Shown here in pieces: positions 1 to 8,787 of a stretch of 64,000 nt of DNA. The stretch is from Aquaticitalea lipolytica (GTDB lineage: Bacteria; Bacteroidota; Bacteroidia; Flavobacteriales; Flavobacteriaceae). Every line of letters begins with the position of its first letter. Positions within the stretch are counted from its first letter, which is position 1. Where the stretch lies: NCBI RefSeq assembly GCF_014641635.1, contig NZ_BMIC01000004.1, positions 124,001 through 188,000 on the forward strand, written 5' to 3'. Position numbers and translations under genes: made by a program. A model generated the notes under the pieces. It was given only the letters and a program-made list of their open reading frames with translations. It had not been told where the DNA came from and ran no database searches.

Positions 1-443
1 CTACCAGACTTTACCATTGGATCTGCATTTGCTAAACTATCAGCCATTTGTAATGTAGCCACATTATAAATTGTTATTCCTCTTATGTCGCCATCATCTC
101 CAAAAGGTCCAGAAATATCAGCATAACCTAAATCATACATCTTCCCTAAATGCGCCAAATGTAATACTTGTAAACTATCTGCAACTTCTTTAGATTGTGA
201 ACGGTTTGGCCCTGTTTTTAAAAAAGCTATAAAATATTGCTGCATTAGTATTGTGTCTTGTGACTTTTCATCTACATAATCAAAAATTTGAAAGCCTTTT
301 GAGACCAATTCTTCTTTTATTTGCTTAGTTGATTTTTCAATTTTTTCTTCAATTATTCTTGTCTCTTTTTTAAGTTCTTTTGCTTCTTGTTTACATGAAA
401 ACAATAACAATGATCCTAGGACTAATACAATAGTTCTTTTCAT
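1..443 (-). CDS. YCII-domain lipoprotein, partial (3' end off window)
   Basis: The gene reads leftward from ATG 443-441 and is cut by the window edge, so the C-terminus is missing. The N-terminus is a lipoprotein signal peptide with lipobox LFSC, followed by a charged stretch rich in Lys and Glu (about residues 20-48), likely helical. The visible remainder resembles a YCII-related domain: GYADISGPFGDDGDIRGI and then IYNVATLQMADSLANADPM match the beta-turn and ADP/DP region of that ferredoxin-like fold. Its substrate is unknown. The start lies 2 bases beyond the stop of the CYTH gene, so the two are probably co-transcribed. Being a lipoprotein is supported directly; the YCII assignment is by motif memory. 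Confidence 0.7.
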   Translation of the reverse strand, partial: MKRTIVLVLGSLLLFSCKQEAKELKKETRIIEEKIEKSTKQIKEELVSKGFQIFDYVDEKSQDTILMQQYFIAFLKTGPNRSQSKEVADSLQVLHLAHLGKMYDLGYADISGPFGDDGDIRGITIYNVATLQMADSLANADPMVKSG

Positions 444-445
444 AA

Positions 446-919
446 TTACCATGTTTTATAAGGTTGTTTGCTTAATTGCGAATTGTAATATTTTTCATTT
501 CCAGTAACTTCTTCACCTAACCATAAAGGTTTTTTAAAAATTTCTGAAATGTGGTTTAATTCTATTTCAGCAATAATTAAACCTTCATTATCTCCAAAAA
601 ATTCATCTACTTCATAGGTGTGATTATCAGCTTTTATTTCGTGTCTAACTTTATCAATAACCCCTTTTTCACATAACTTTAAAAGCAATTTGGCATCAGT
701 TTCAGGTATTTCAGTTTCCCACTCAAAACGAGATAACCCATCATCAGATGATAGTCCTTTAACTGTTAAAAAACCTCTATCTCCCTTAAGCCTAACTCTT
801 ACTGTTCGTTCTTTATCAGTATTTAAAAACCCTTGTATTATACGTGTTTTCTTAAAGGCTTGTTCTTTAAAATTGTTTGAAGTAACTAAAAATTTACGTT
901 CTATTTCTATCATGCTCAA
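446..919 (-). CDS. CYTH domain protein (adenylate cyclase/triphosphatase fold)
   Basis: This 157-residue protein carries the defining ExExK motif at its N-terminus (E5-I-E7-R-K9). Alternating charged strands follow (VRVRLKGDRGFLTVK, YEVDEFFGDNEGLIIAEIEL), as expected for the CYTH tunnel fold that binds triphosphate with metal ions. Short bacterial members are inorganic triphosphatases or proteins of unknown substrate; the sequence cannot separate these. Either Met1 or Met3 could be the start, both just before the motif. It is divergent from dinB, with 72 bases between the starts, and is upstream of the YCII lipoprotein. Confidence 0.85.
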   Translation of the reverse strand: MSMIEIERKFLVTSNNFKEQAFKKTRIIQGFLNTDKERTVRVRLKGDRGFLTVKGLSSDDGLSRFEWETEIPETDAKLLLKLCEKGVIDKVRHEIKADNHTYEVDEFFGDNEGLIIAEIELNHISEIFKKPLWLGEEVTGNEKYYNSQLSKQPYKTW

Positions 920-991
920 ATTCCGCTTTAGCGAAAATCTTATTAATTATTACAAATACGATATTTCAATTAGATGTTCTAAATTTACGTT

Positions 992-2101
992 ATGCAAGAC
1001 GATTTACCAATAAGAAAAATTATTCATGTAGATATGGATGCGTTTTATGCGTCTGTAGAGCAAATGGATAATCCTGAACTTAAAGGTAAACCAATTGCTG
1101 TTGGTGGAAGTGAAAAACGCGGTGTAGTGAGTGCTGCTAGTTATGAGGCTCGTAAGTTTGGTGTTAGAAGCGCTATGAGTGGTTTGCAGGCAAAACGAAA
1201 TTGCCCTGATCTTATTTTTGTGCGTCCTAATTTTGAGAGATATCACGAAATTTCTAAAAAAATACGTAAAATATTTCGCGATTATACCGACTTAGTTGAG
1301 CCATTATCATTAGACGAAGCTTATTTAGACGTTACTGAAAATAAAAAAGGAAACCCAAGCGCATCATTAATTGCAAAAGAAATTCGCGAGCGCATTTTTA
1401 AAGAGGTTGGTTTAACTGCTTCAGCAGGAATTTCGGTGAATAAATTTGTTGCTAAAGTTGCTAGTGACTATAATAAACCTAACGGTCAAAAAACTGTAAA
1501 CCCTGAAGAGGTTTTAGAGTTTTTAGAACAATTAGATATTCGTAAGTTTTATGGAGTAGGTAAAGTAACTGCTGAAAAAATGTACCAATTAGGAATTTTC
1601 ACAGGAAAGGATTTAAAATCTAAAACCTTAGAATATCTCGACGAAAACTTTGGTAAGTCTGGTCGTTATTATTATTACATTGTTAGAGGTATACATAATA
1701 GTGAAGTAAAGCCTAACAGGACAAGAAAATCGTTAGCTGCTGAACGCACCTTTAATGAAAACCTGTCGAGCGAAATTTTTATGTTAGAAAAGCTAGATAA
1801 GATTGCCAAAGAGGTCTCAAGACGTTTAGAAAAAAGTAAAGTAGCAGGTAAAACAGTAACATTAAAAATAAAATATAGCGACTTCACTCTACAAACACGA
1901 AGTAAAACTCTACCTTATTTTGTGAGTGATAAAAGCATTATTCTAGAGACTGCTAAAGATTTACTTTATCAAGAAAAGATGAATAATTCTGTGCGCTTGC
2001 TTGGTATATCTATGTCTAACCTTAATACCGAAAAAACTAAAGTGAGACTCAAAACTGAACCTACTAAAACTGTAAGTGTACAGTTAAAGTTTGAGTTTTA
2101 A
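992..2101 (+). CDS. dinB: DNA polymerase IV (Y-family translesion polymerase)
   Basis: This Y-family polymerase of 369 residues has HVDMDAFYASVEQ near residues 12-24, with the first catalytic Asp and the aromatic steric gate. SLDEAYLDVT near residue 110 supplies the catalytic Asp-Glu pair, followed by helix-hairpin-helix DNA-binding sequence (FYGVGKVTAEKMYQLGI) and a little-finger domain. The C-terminus VQLKFEF resembles a beta-clamp binding peptide. It performs error-prone bypass synthesis. The ATG lies very close to a -7-like TAAATTTA, so the leader must be very short. The stop is 6 bases from the convergent pyk stop. No LexA site was recognised. Confidence 0.95.
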   Translation: MQDDLPIRKIIHVDMDAFYASVEQMDNPELKGKPIAVGGSEKRGVVSAASYEARKFGVRSAMSGLQAKRNCPDLIFVRPNFERYHEISKKIRKIFRDYTDLVEPLSLDEAYLDVTENKKGNPSASLIAKEIRERIFKEVGLTASAGISVNKFVAKVASDYNKPNGQKTVNPEEVLEFLEQLDIRKFYGVGKVTAEKMYQLGIFTGKDLKSKTLEYLDENFGKSGRYYYYIVRGIHNSEVKPNRTRKSLAAERTFNENLSSEIFMLEKLDKIAKEVSRRLEKSKVAGKTVTLKIKYSDFTLQTRSKTLPYFVSDKSIILETAKDLLYQEKMNNSVRLLGISMSNLNTEKTKVRLKTEPTKTVSVQLKFEF

Positions 2102-2107
2102 TTAAAG

Positions 2108-3550
2108 TTAAAAACTACAACTGGTAATCTCTGTAACTCTTAATGTATTTACCATTCCTTTATCTTGTATTGGCATTGCAGCTAAGCTTACCAACATATC
2201 TCCAAGCTCTAAATAGCCTTTTTGACAAGCAATAGCATTTACGTCTTCAATAGTCTCATCTGTACTTACAAACTTATCGTAATAAAAAGCTTTAACTCCC
2301 CAAAGTAAGTTAAGCTGTGTTAATATACGCTTGTTAGATGTAAACACTAAAATATGAGCACTTGGTCTCCAAGCCGAAATTTGAAACGCAGTATAACCAC
2401 TATTAGTTAATGTAGAAATAGCTTTTGCATTAATCTCATTTGCCATATGTGCAGCATGGTAACAAATTGATTTTGTTATATAGCGTTTAGTACGAATATG
2501 AGGTGGTATTTGCGGCACTTTAATAAGTGGAGAATCTTCAACACTACGTACTATATTTGCCATTTGCCTAATTACTTGCACTGGATAACTACCTACTGAT
2601 GTTTCTCCAGATAGCATTACTGCATCTGCTCCATCCATTACAGAATTGGCAACATCATTTACCTCTGCTCTAGTTGGTGTAAGGCTAGAAATCATAGTCT
2701 CCATCATTTGAGTTGCAATAATTACTGGTATTCTTGCACGTTTTGCTCTTAATACTAATTGCTTTTGTATTAATGGCACTTCCTCTGCAGGAATTTCTAC
2801 ACCTAAATCTCCACGAGCAACCATTAATCCATCGCAGTAAGCTACAATCTTATCAATGTTTTCTACAGCTTCTGGCTTCTCAATTTTAGCAATAATAGGG
2901 ATTTTGTGATCGCTATTTTGTTTTATCAATTCTTCTAATTGCATTAAGTCTTCAGCATGTCTAACAAATGATAAAGCCATCCAATCTACCTTCATTTTTA
3001 TTGCAAATAAAGCATCTTCTATGTCTTTCTCGGTTAATGCTGGTTGAGAAATATTGGTGTTTGGTAAATTAACCCCTTTCTTAGAACGTAATGGTCCTCC
3101 TTGAATAACTCGTGCTTTAACTTCCGATTTTTTATCTGTTGATACAACTTCAAAGATTAACTTACCATCATCTAGTAATATTCTTTCTCCTGGTTTAGCG
3201 TCTTGAGGAAACTTATCATAGGTCATATAGACACGCTTTTTTGTGCCTTCAAATTTTTTGCCTGTTGCAAAAATAATTTCATCTCCTTCGTTAACAATTA
3301 CCTCGCCTTTCATAACTCCAACTCTAAGCTTAGGACCTTGTAAGTCGGCTAAAATAGCCGCATTAAACCCAAACTCATCATTAAGTTCTCGTATCATTTT
3401 AATACGCTCTTCAACATCTTTATAATCGGCATGTGAAAAATTAACTCTAAATACATCTACACCTTCTTCTAACATCGCTTTAAGCACTTCTTTTGTGCTT
3501 GTTGCTGGTCCTAGAGTTGCTACTATTTTTGTTTTTTTTCTTTTTAACAT
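2108..3550 (-). CDS. pyk: Pyruvate kinase
   Basis: At 480 residues this is a normal-length bacterial pyruvate kinase. It converts phosphoenolpyruvate and ADP to pyruvate and ATP, the last step of glycolysis. Diagnostic sequence includes KIVATLGPAT at the N-terminus, the catalytic lysine segment IIAKIEKPEA, the metal-binding MVARGDLGVEIP, and IATQMMETMI with TRAEVNDVANSVMDGADAVMLSGETS. The C-terminal alpha/beta domain is complete. Its start is 3 bases after the stop of the IPExxxVDY gene, so the two form a tight operon. Confidence 0.97.
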   Translation of the reverse strand: MLKRKKTKIVATLGPATSTKEVLKAMLEEGVDVFRVNFSHADYKDVEERIKMIRELNDEFGFNAAILADLQGPKLRVGVMKGEVIVNEGDEIIFATGKKFEGTKKRVYMTYDKFPQDAKPGERILLDDGKLIFEVVSTDKKSEVKARVIQGGPLRSKKGVNLPNTNISQPALTEKDIEDALFAIKMKVDWMALSFVRHAEDLMQLEELIKQNSDHKIPIIAKIEKPEAVENIDKIVAYCDGLMVARGDLGVEIPAEEVPLIQKQLVLRAKRARIPVIIATQMMETMISSLTPTRAEVNDVANSVMDGADAVMLSGETSVGSYPVQVIRQMANIVRSVEDSPLIKVPQIPPHIRTKRYITKSICYHAAHMANEINAKAISTLTNSGYTAFQISAWRPSAHILVFTSNKRILTQLNLLWGVKAFYYDKFVSTDETIEDVNAIACQKGYLELGDMLVSLAAMPIQDKGMVNTLRVTEITSCSF

Positions 3551-3553
3551 TAA

Positions 3554-4033
3554 TTAAAAAATTAAATTGTCTTTCGATTTTATATGTTCAACATCTATAT
3601 TGTAACTCGTTACGAGTTGTGGAATAGATTGTAATGTGTCTAAAATTTGTTTTTCGTCAAAACTTTGATCTTCATTCATAACCTTTATTAGATAATCAAC
3701 ATTTTTAAATTCTGGTAATAAATGATATGTTTTTAAAATGGTATTACTTGTATTAAATAGTGATCCTGAACTTTGTAAACCATCTTCTTCTCTCTTACAT
3801 ATATTAGATACTAAATTCCATGTGGTATGCTGTTTTTCATCTTCCCATTCAAAAATGGAATATGTTGCCGCAAAATATTTATAATCTAAGTCTTGAGGTT
3901 TTCGCACCAAACTAATGTTTAAATGCTTATTAAGAAGATAGGCTAATCTGTAATCTTCTAAACTGCAATGAATAGCAATTAACGAAAATGAGTCGTCATA
4001 AAAATCATCTACATGTAATTTGTGTAAAGCCAT
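3554..4033 (-). CDS. IPExxxVDY family protein (unknown function)
   Basis: This 159-residue soluble protein has no signal peptide or membrane segment. Its length, its place directly before pyk and after rnc, and the phrases YRLAYLLNKHLNISLVR and IPQLVTSYNIDVEHI near the C-terminus fit the Bacteroidota IPExxxVDY family. The family's role is unknown; its constant linkage with rnc, fabF, acpP and pyk is the only functional clue. A -7-like box TAGATTTG on the minus strand (4072-4079) lies 39 bases upstream of the start, suggesting IPExxxVDY-pyk has its own promoter. Confidence 0.8.
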   Translation of the reverse strand: MALHKLHVDDFYDDSFSLIAIHCSLEDYRLAYLLNKHLNISLVRKPQDLDYKYFAATYSIFEWEDEKQHTTWNLVSNICKREEDGLQSSGSLFNTSNTILKTYHLLPEFKNVDYLIKVMNEDQSFDEKQILDTLQSIPQLVTSYNIDVEHIKSKDNLIF

Positions 4034-4071
4034 AATTATAAAATCATGAGTTGTAAATATAGTATTTTATG

Positions 4072-4079
4072 CAAATCTA
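4072..4079 (-). promoter_or_regulatory. -7 promoter box for IPExxxVDY-pyk
   Basis: The minus strand reads TAGATTTG, an exact match to the Bacteroidota -7 element TAnnTTTG, 39 bases upstream of the ATG. I do not see a clear -33 TTTG at the usual 19-base distance. A perfect 7-bp hairpin (CGAAAAC/GTTTTCG, 4117-4136) lies between this box and the end of rnc. It lacks a T-run, so it is not a standard terminator. Confidence 0.4.
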
Positions 4080-4165
4080 GGGCTACGTTTTAACTATTCT
4101 TTACAGAAGATTATTACGAAAACGTTATAGTTTTCGGTATTTTGATGATTATTATTGAATTGTAT

Positions 4166-4906
4166 TTAAAAAGGTCGTGAAATCTTATTCTGAAAAGCGA
4201 AGAAAGCGCGTTTTGAAGCTTTTTCTTCAGCTTTCTTTTTAGATGTTGCTCTGGCTTTTGACACAATTTTATTGTCTATTGAAAGCTTAACTGAAAAATG
4301 TTTAATATTATCATTTCCTGTATCTTCATAAACATTGTAGTCAAATGTTTTCTTTTCTTTTTGACACCACTCGATTAGCAAACTTTTGTAGCTTATTACT
4401 TTGCCTTCGAGTGTTTCAATATCTACATGAGCATCAATTACTCTTTTGTAGATAAATTTTTCGCAATATTTATATCCTCTATCTAAAAAAATTGCGCCAA
4501 CCAAGGCTTCAAAAAGGTTACCATGTATATTATTCCCAAAATTGCTTTTAGGTATTTTGCTTTCAATAAAATCAATAAGGTTAAGTTCTTTACCTAACTC
4601 ATTAAGATGCTCTCTACTAACTACTTTAGAACGCATTTTTGTTAAATACCCTTCATCTCCTTCTGGAACTTCACTAAACAAATAAGATGCAATTACAGCA
4701 CCAAGCATAGCATCTCCAACAAATTCTAATCGTTCGTAATTAATTGCAGCACCACCTTTATCCTTTATATTCATGGATCTGTGCGTAAATGCTTTTATGT
4801 AAAGTGTTTTGTCTTTAGGTTTAAATCCTAAAATTTTTTGAAGTTGCAAAAAAAAATTCCCGTCGTTTTTAGAACGGGAATTTAATATGTTACGAATGTA
4901 ATTCAT
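4166..4906 (-). CDS. rnc: Ribonuclease III
   Basis: The 246-residue protein has the RNase III domain first, with signature NYERLEFVGDAMLGAV (E58, E61, D65), then LFEALVGAIFLDRGY with the second acidic site. A C-terminal double-stranded RNA binding domain follows (about 170-240, ending KARATSKKKAEEKASKRAF). It cleaves double-stranded RNA in rRNA maturation and mRNA turnover. The position equal to E. coli D114 is Asn130 (GNLFEA) while the E117 equivalent is kept. The start lies 7 bases after the fabF stop, so it belongs to the acpP-fabF-rnc operon. Confidence 0.95.
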   Translation of the reverse strand: MNYIRNILNSRSKNDGNFFLQLQKILGFKPKDKTLYIKAFTHRSMNIKDKGGAAINYERLEFVGDAMLGAVIASYLFSEVPEGDEGYLTKMRSKVVSREHLNELGKELNLIDFIESKIPKSNFGNNIHGNLFEALVGAIFLDRGYKYCEKFIYKRVIDAHVDIETLEGKVISYKSLLIEWCQKEKKTFDYNVYEDTGNDNIKHFSVKLSIDNKIVSKARATSKKKAEEKASKRAFFAFQNKISRPF

Positions 4907-4913
4907 TCGATGC

Positions 4914-6164
4914 TTAATCTAGTTTTTTGAATAAAACACAAGCGTTGTGTCCACCAAAACCAAACGTATTACTCATTGCCACTTTAACATCTCGCTTTTG
5001 AGCTTTATTTAAAGTTAAATTCAATTGTGAGTCAATATTTTCATCAACTACAGTGTGATTTATTGTTGGAGGGACAATTCCATGTTCCATTGCTAAAATT
5101 GCAGCAATAGATTCAACAGCTCCTGCAGCTCCCAATAAATGTCCAGTCATGGACTTCGTTGAATTAATATTAATGTTTTTAGCGTGATCGCCAAAAACTT
5201 CAGTAATAGCTTTTAGTTCGGCAACATCGCCTAAAGGTGTAGAAGTTCCATGTGTATTAATATGGTCTACATCTTCTGGTTTCAATCCTGCATTTTCCAA
5301 GCAATTTCTCATTACAGCCATAACTCCTAATCCATCTGGATGAGGCGCAGTCATATGATAAGCGTCAGAAGACATTCCGCCTCCTAATATCTCAGCATAA
5401 ATTTTAGCTCCTCTTGCTTTTGCATGCTCGTAATCTTCAAGAATTATTGCTCCTGCTCCTTCTCCTAACACAAAACCATCTCTGGTTGCATCAAATGGTC
5501 TTGAAGCTGTTTCTGGGCTTTCATTACGTGTTGATAAAGCGTGCATCGCATTAAAACCTCCCATACCAGCAATAGTTACAGCGGCTTCGCTTCCTCCTGT
5601 TACAATAACATCACAATGTCCTAAACGTATATAGTTTAAAGCATCAATCATTGCATTGGCTGACGAAGCACAAGCTGAAACTGTAGTATAGTTTGGTCCC
5701 ATAAATCCATTTTTAATAGATATGTTTCCAGGGGCTATATCTGCAATCATTTTTGGAATAAAGAACGGATTAAAACGTGGTGAACCGTCGCCTTTAGCGA
5801 AATTCAAAACTTCTTCCTGAAATGTTTCAAGACCTCCAATTCCTGCTCCCCAAATAACTCCTACGCGTAACTTGTTAACCGTTTCTAAATCTAGTTTTGA
5901 GTCTGCAATAGCTTCATCTGAAGCTACCATTGCATACTGCGTAAACCGATCCATTCTGCTTGCTAACTTTCGATCTATAAAATCGGTCGCAACAAAGTTT
6001 TTTAATTCGCAAGCGAATTTGGTTTTGAACTTTTCAGTGTCAAAATATGTTATAGGCGCAGCACCACTTTTACCACTAACCAGAGCATCCCAATATTCAT
6101 CTTTGGTATTTCCAATTGGTGTTAAAGCGCCTAAACCTGTAACTACAACTCGCCTTAATTCCAT
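4914..6164 (-). CDS. fabF: Beta-ketoacyl-ACP synthase II
   Basis: This 416-residue condensing enzyme elongates acyl-ACP with malonyl-ACP in fatty-acid synthesis. The Cys-His-His triad is visible: TVSACASSANA with nucleophile C165, NTHGTSTPLGD and STKSMTGHLLGAAGA. Also present are GGSEAAVTIAGMGGFNAMHALS and the C-terminal NTFGFGGHNACVLF typical of KAS I/II. It follows acpP by 13 bases, so carrier protein and synthase are made together. Length and motifs match FabF rather than FabB. Confidence 0.96.
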   Translation of the reverse strand: MELRRVVVTGLGALTPIGNTKDEYWDALVSGKSGAAPITYFDTEKFKTKFACELKNFVATDFIDRKLASRMDRFTQYAMVASDEAIADSKLDLETVNKLRVGVIWGAGIGGLETFQEEVLNFAKGDGSPRFNPFFIPKMIADIAPGNISIKNGFMGPNYTTVSACASSANAMIDALNYIRLGHCDVIVTGGSEAAVTIAGMGGFNAMHALSTRNESPETASRPFDATRDGFVLGEGAGAIILEDYEHAKARGAKIYAEILGGGMSSDAYHMTAPHPDGLGVMAVMRNCLENAGLKPEDVDHINTHGTSTPLGDVAELKAITEVFGDHAKNININSTKSMTGHLLGAAGAVESIAAILAMEHGIVPPTINHTVVDENIDSQLNLTLNKAQKRDVKVAMSNTFGFGGHNACVLFKKLD

Positions 6165-6177
6165 AAAGTTTTGTTAC

Positions 6178-6411
6178 TTATTTTGCTTTTTCTATATAAG
6201 AGATAGCTTGACCAACTGTAGCAATGTTTTCTGCTTGGTCGTCTGGGATTTGAATATCAAATTCTTTTTCGAATTCCATGATTAATTCAACAGTGTCTAA
6301 TGAATCCGCTCCTAAATCGTTAGTGAAGCTTGCTTCAGTAACAACTTCGTTTTCATCTACACCTAATTTGTCTACAATAATCGCTTTTACTCTTGATGCA
6401 ATGTCTGACAT
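6178..6411 (-). CDS. acpP: Acyl carrier protein
   Basis: The 77-residue acidic helical protein contains [17 protein letters not shown], with Ser37 as the site for the 4'-phosphopantetheine arm. It ferries acyl chains for fatty-acid and lipid A synthesis. It is the first gene of the acpP-fabF-rnc operon. A minus-strand -7 box TATTTTTG lies about 30 bases upstream. The length is typical of the family. Confidence 0.97.
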   Translation of the reverse strand: MSDIASRVKAIIVDKLGVDENEVVTEASFTNDLGADSLDTVELIMEFEKEFDIQIPDDQAENIATVGQAISYIEKAK

Positions 6412-6442
6412 AATCTTTTAATTTTAAGTTTTAATTAGTTGG

Positions 6443-6450
6443 CAAAAATA
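6443..6450 (-). promoter_or_regulatory. -7 promoter box for acpP operon
   Basis: The minus strand reads TATTTTTG, an exact TAnnTTTG match, 31 bases upstream of the acpP ATG in the divergent acpP/purN gap. No convincing -33 box was seen at 19 bases. The rest of this 183-base gap is AT-rich with no other recognised feature. Confidence 0.45.
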
Positions 6451-6594
6451 AAAAACTTTATTTTAATAATCACCTTTACTTTAAAAATGTGTTTGTAATT
6501 TAATAAAATAAAATTGAAGTAATTGACTTTTACCTTCTAATTGTTAATAATTATTCTTTTTTTTGTTCGAACAATTAACATTATAATCTGTAAA

Positions 6595-7161
6595 ATGAAA
6601 CGTGTGGTAATTTTTGCGTCCGGAAGTGGCACTAATGCTGAAAATTTAATCAAGTTTTTTCACAACAGAGATAATGTGTCTGTCATTCAGGTGCTTACTA
6701 ACAATCCTCATGCCAAAGTTTTAGAAAGAGCTAAAAAACTTAATGTTAGCGCGCTTTCATTTAATAAAATAGCATTTACTCAAAGTAATGATGTTTTAAG
6801 CCTATTAAAAGCTAATAATCCTGATTTAATAGTTTTAGCTGGGTTTTTATGGAAATTCCCTGAGCAAATTTTAAAAGCATTTCCTAATAAAGTTATTAAT
6901 ATTCATCCTGCTTTATTACCAAAGTATGGAGGAAAAGGGATGTATGGCATGCACGTTCATGAAGCTGTTGTGAATAATAAAGAAACAGAAACAGGTATAA
7001 CCATCCATTATGTGAATGAAAATTATGATGAAGGTGCAATTATATTTCAAGCGAAATGTGAGGTTGTTCCAACAGATACTTCGGAAGATGTAGCTGCTAA
7101 AATTCATCAATTAGAAATGGAGCATTTTCCTAAGGTGGTAGATTCAATATTATTTTCTTAA
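6595..7161 (+). CDS. purN: Phosphoribosylglycinamide formyltransferase
   Basis: The protein (188 residues from ATG 6595) transfers a formyl group from 10-formyltetrahydrofolate to GAR in de novo purine synthesis. MKRVVIFASGSGTNAENLIKF is the phosphate-binding N-terminus. INIHPALLPKYGGKGMYGMHVHEAV holds the catalytic His and the folate site, and TGITIHYVNENYDEGAII holds the catalytic Asp region. I chose ATG 6595 because the family starts directly at this MKR segment; the longer frame opens with a TTG and an unrelated hydrophobic stretch. The stop is 1 base before the next ATG, so it is coupled to the RNase H gene. Confidence 0.94.
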   Translation: MKRVVIFASGSGTNAENLIKFFHNRDNVSVIQVLTNNPHAKVLERAKKLNVSALSFNKIAFTQSNDVLSLLKANNPDLIVLAGFLWKFPEQILKAFPNKVINIHPALLPKYGGKGMYGMHVHEAVVNNKETETGITIHYVNENYDEGAIIFQAKCEVVPTDTSEDVAAKIHQLEMEHFPKVVDSILFS

Positions 7162-7162
7162 C

Positions 7163-7801
7163 ATGTCTAAAAAGAAAAAGAAATATTATACTGTCTGGAA
7201 AGGTCATCGTACAGGAGTGTTTGAAACTTGGGATGACTGCAAAGCTCAAATTAAAGATTTTCAAGGCGCACAATACAAGTCTTTTGAAACCTTTGATGCT
7301 GCAAAAAAAGCATTAAAAGGCAATTATAAAGACTATATAACTAAAGGTAAATTTAAAAGTGGACTCTCAGAAGAACAACTCAAAAAAATAGGGCAACCAA
7401 ATTATAATTCTATTTCTGTTGATGCGGCTTCAAGTGGTAATCCTGGGATTATGGAATATCGTGGTGTCGACACAAAAACCAAAAAACAACTTTTTATTCA
7501 AGGTCCTTTTGAGCAAGGCACAAATAATATTGGCGAATTTCTTGCCATAGTTCATGGTTTAGCCTTGCTGAAGAAAAAAAACAGTGATAAAATTATTTAT
7601 ACAGATTCAAAAACAGCCATTAGTTGGGTGAAAAAGAAAAGCTGCAATACTAAGTTGGAAAGAAACGATAAAAATAAACCCGTCTTTGATTTGGTTGATA
7701 GAGCAGTTCTTTGGCTTAAAGAAAACTCTTACGCTACAATTATTGTAAAATGGGAAACTAAAGCTTGGGGAGAAATTCCTGCTGATTTTGGTAGAAAATA
7801 A
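7163..7801 (+). CDS. Ribonuclease H with N-terminal viroplasmin domain
   Basis: This 212-residue protein begins with a basic stretch and a Caulimovirus viroplasmin-type domain (YYTVWKGHRTGVFETWDDCKAQIKDF, about 8-50), a fold that binds RNA-DNA hybrids in eukaryotic RNase H1. A type I RNase H domain follows with acidic residues D87 (SVDAASSGNPG), E125 (NIGEFLAIVHGL), D148 (IIYTDSKTAISW) and a C-terminal Asp (IPADFGRK). It removes RNA from RNA-DNA hybrids. The architecture is common in Bacteroidota. It sits 1 base after purN. Confidence 0.92.
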   Translation: MSKKKKKYYTVWKGHRTGVFETWDDCKAQIKDFQGAQYKSFETFDAAKKALKGNYKDYITKGKFKSGLSEEQLKKIGQPNYNSISVDAASSGNPGIMEYRGVDTKTKKQLFIQGPFEQGTNNIGEFLAIVHGLALLKKKNSDKIIYTDSKTAISWVKKKSCNTKLERNDKNKPVFDLVDRAVLWLKENSYATIIVKWETKAWGEIPADFGRK

Positions 7802-7827
7802 ATTCGCTATTTAGGACTTAAAAACCT

Positions 7828-7835
7828 TATATTTG
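7828..7835 (+). promoter_or_regulatory. -7 promoter box for PfkB-family gene
   Basis: TATATTTG matches TAnnTTTG exactly and lies 22 bases upstream of the ATG at 7858, in the 56-base gap after the RNase H gene. This suggests the kinase and the PurF-like gene can be transcribed apart from purN. No clear -33 box is seen. Confidence 0.4.
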
Positions 7836-7857
7836 CACAAAATTTTGAAACCTCAAC

Positions 7858-8784
7858 ATGAGTAAATTAGTAATTGTAGGAACAGTAGCTTTTGATGCTA
7901 TTGAAACGCCTTTTGGAAAAACAGATAAAATTCTTGGTGGAGCAGCAACATTTATAGGCTTAGCTGCATCACAATTTAATGTAGACGCAGCAATTGTATC
8001 TATTGTAGGAGGTGATTTCCCTCAAAAACATTTAGACTTACTTTCAAATAAAAATATTGATATTTCTGGTATTGAAATTGTAAAAGAAGGAAAAACTTTC
8101 TTTTGGAGTGGTAAATATCATAATGATATGAACACTAGAGATACTTTAGCAACTGAGCTTAATGTATTAGCAGATTTCAATCCTGTTGTACCAACAAATT
8201 ATAAAGATGCCGAAGTTGTAATGCTTGGTAACTTACATCCACTCGTTCAGCTCAGCGTATTAGAACAAATGGAGAAGAAACCTAAATTGGTCATTTTAGA
8301 CACTATGAACTTTTGGATGGATTGCGCTTTAGAGGAGTTAAAATCTGTAATTAAAAAAATAGATGTCATTACCATTAATGATGAGGAAGCAAGACAACTT
8401 ACAGGAGAATATTCATTAGTAGTAGCAGCGCGCAAAATTCATGAAATGGGTCCAAAATATGTAGTTATTAAAAAAGGTGAACATGGCGCTTTATTGTTTC
8501 ATGATGATAATGTGTTTTATGCACCTGCATTACCTTTAGAAGAAGTGTTTGACCCAACAGGAGCTGGAGATACATTTGCAGGAGGTTTTGCTGGATACCT
8601 TGCTAAAACAAATGATGTGTCTTTTGAAAATATGAAAAACGCAGTTATTTATGGCTCAACATTAGCCTCATTTTGTGTAGAAAAATTTGGAACAGAACGA
8701 ATGGAAAATCTAGGCTATAAAGAAGTGCATCAACGTTTACAACAGTTTAAACAACTAACACAATTTGAAATAGAATTAACATAA
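7858..8784 (+). CDS. PfkB-family carbohydrate/nucleoside kinase
   Basis: The 308-residue protein has the ribokinase-fold signatures: N-terminal GGAATFIGLAASQF and, near the C-terminus, DPTGAGDTFAGGFAGYL with catalytic Asp238 and its anion hole. The substrate cannot be read from the sequence. Its place between purN and a PurF-like gene makes a nucleoside or ribose-type substrate plausible, which is inference only. A strong terminator follows the stop, separating it from the PurF-like gene. Confidence 0.85.
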   Translation: MSKLVIVGTVAFDAIETPFGKTDKILGGAATFIGLAASQFNVDAAIVSIVGGDFPQKHLDLLSNKNIDISGIEIVKEGKTFFWSGKYHNDMNTRDTLATELNVLADFNPVVPTNYKDAEVVMLGNLHPLVQLSVLEQMEKKPKLVILDTMNFWMDCALEELKSVIKKIDVITINDEEARQLTGEYSLVVAARKIHEMGPKYVVIKKGEHGALLFHDDNVFYAPALPLEEVFDPTGAGDTFAGGFAGYLAKTNDVSFENMKNAVIYGSTLASFCVEKFGTERMENLGYKEVHQRLQQFKQLTQFEIELT

Positions 8785-8787
8785 ACT

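Noticed and set aside
2075-2125. Bidirectional terminator between dinB and pyk
   Set aside because: The AT-only symmetry (AGTTTTAA against TTAAAAACT) is imperfect and overlaps both coding ends, so I do not claim it.
6541-6594. Upstream TTG start for purN with a hydrophobic leader
   Set aside because: PurN is cytoplasmic, and the family starts at MKRVVIFASGSGTN; the leader is AT-rich untranslated sequence.
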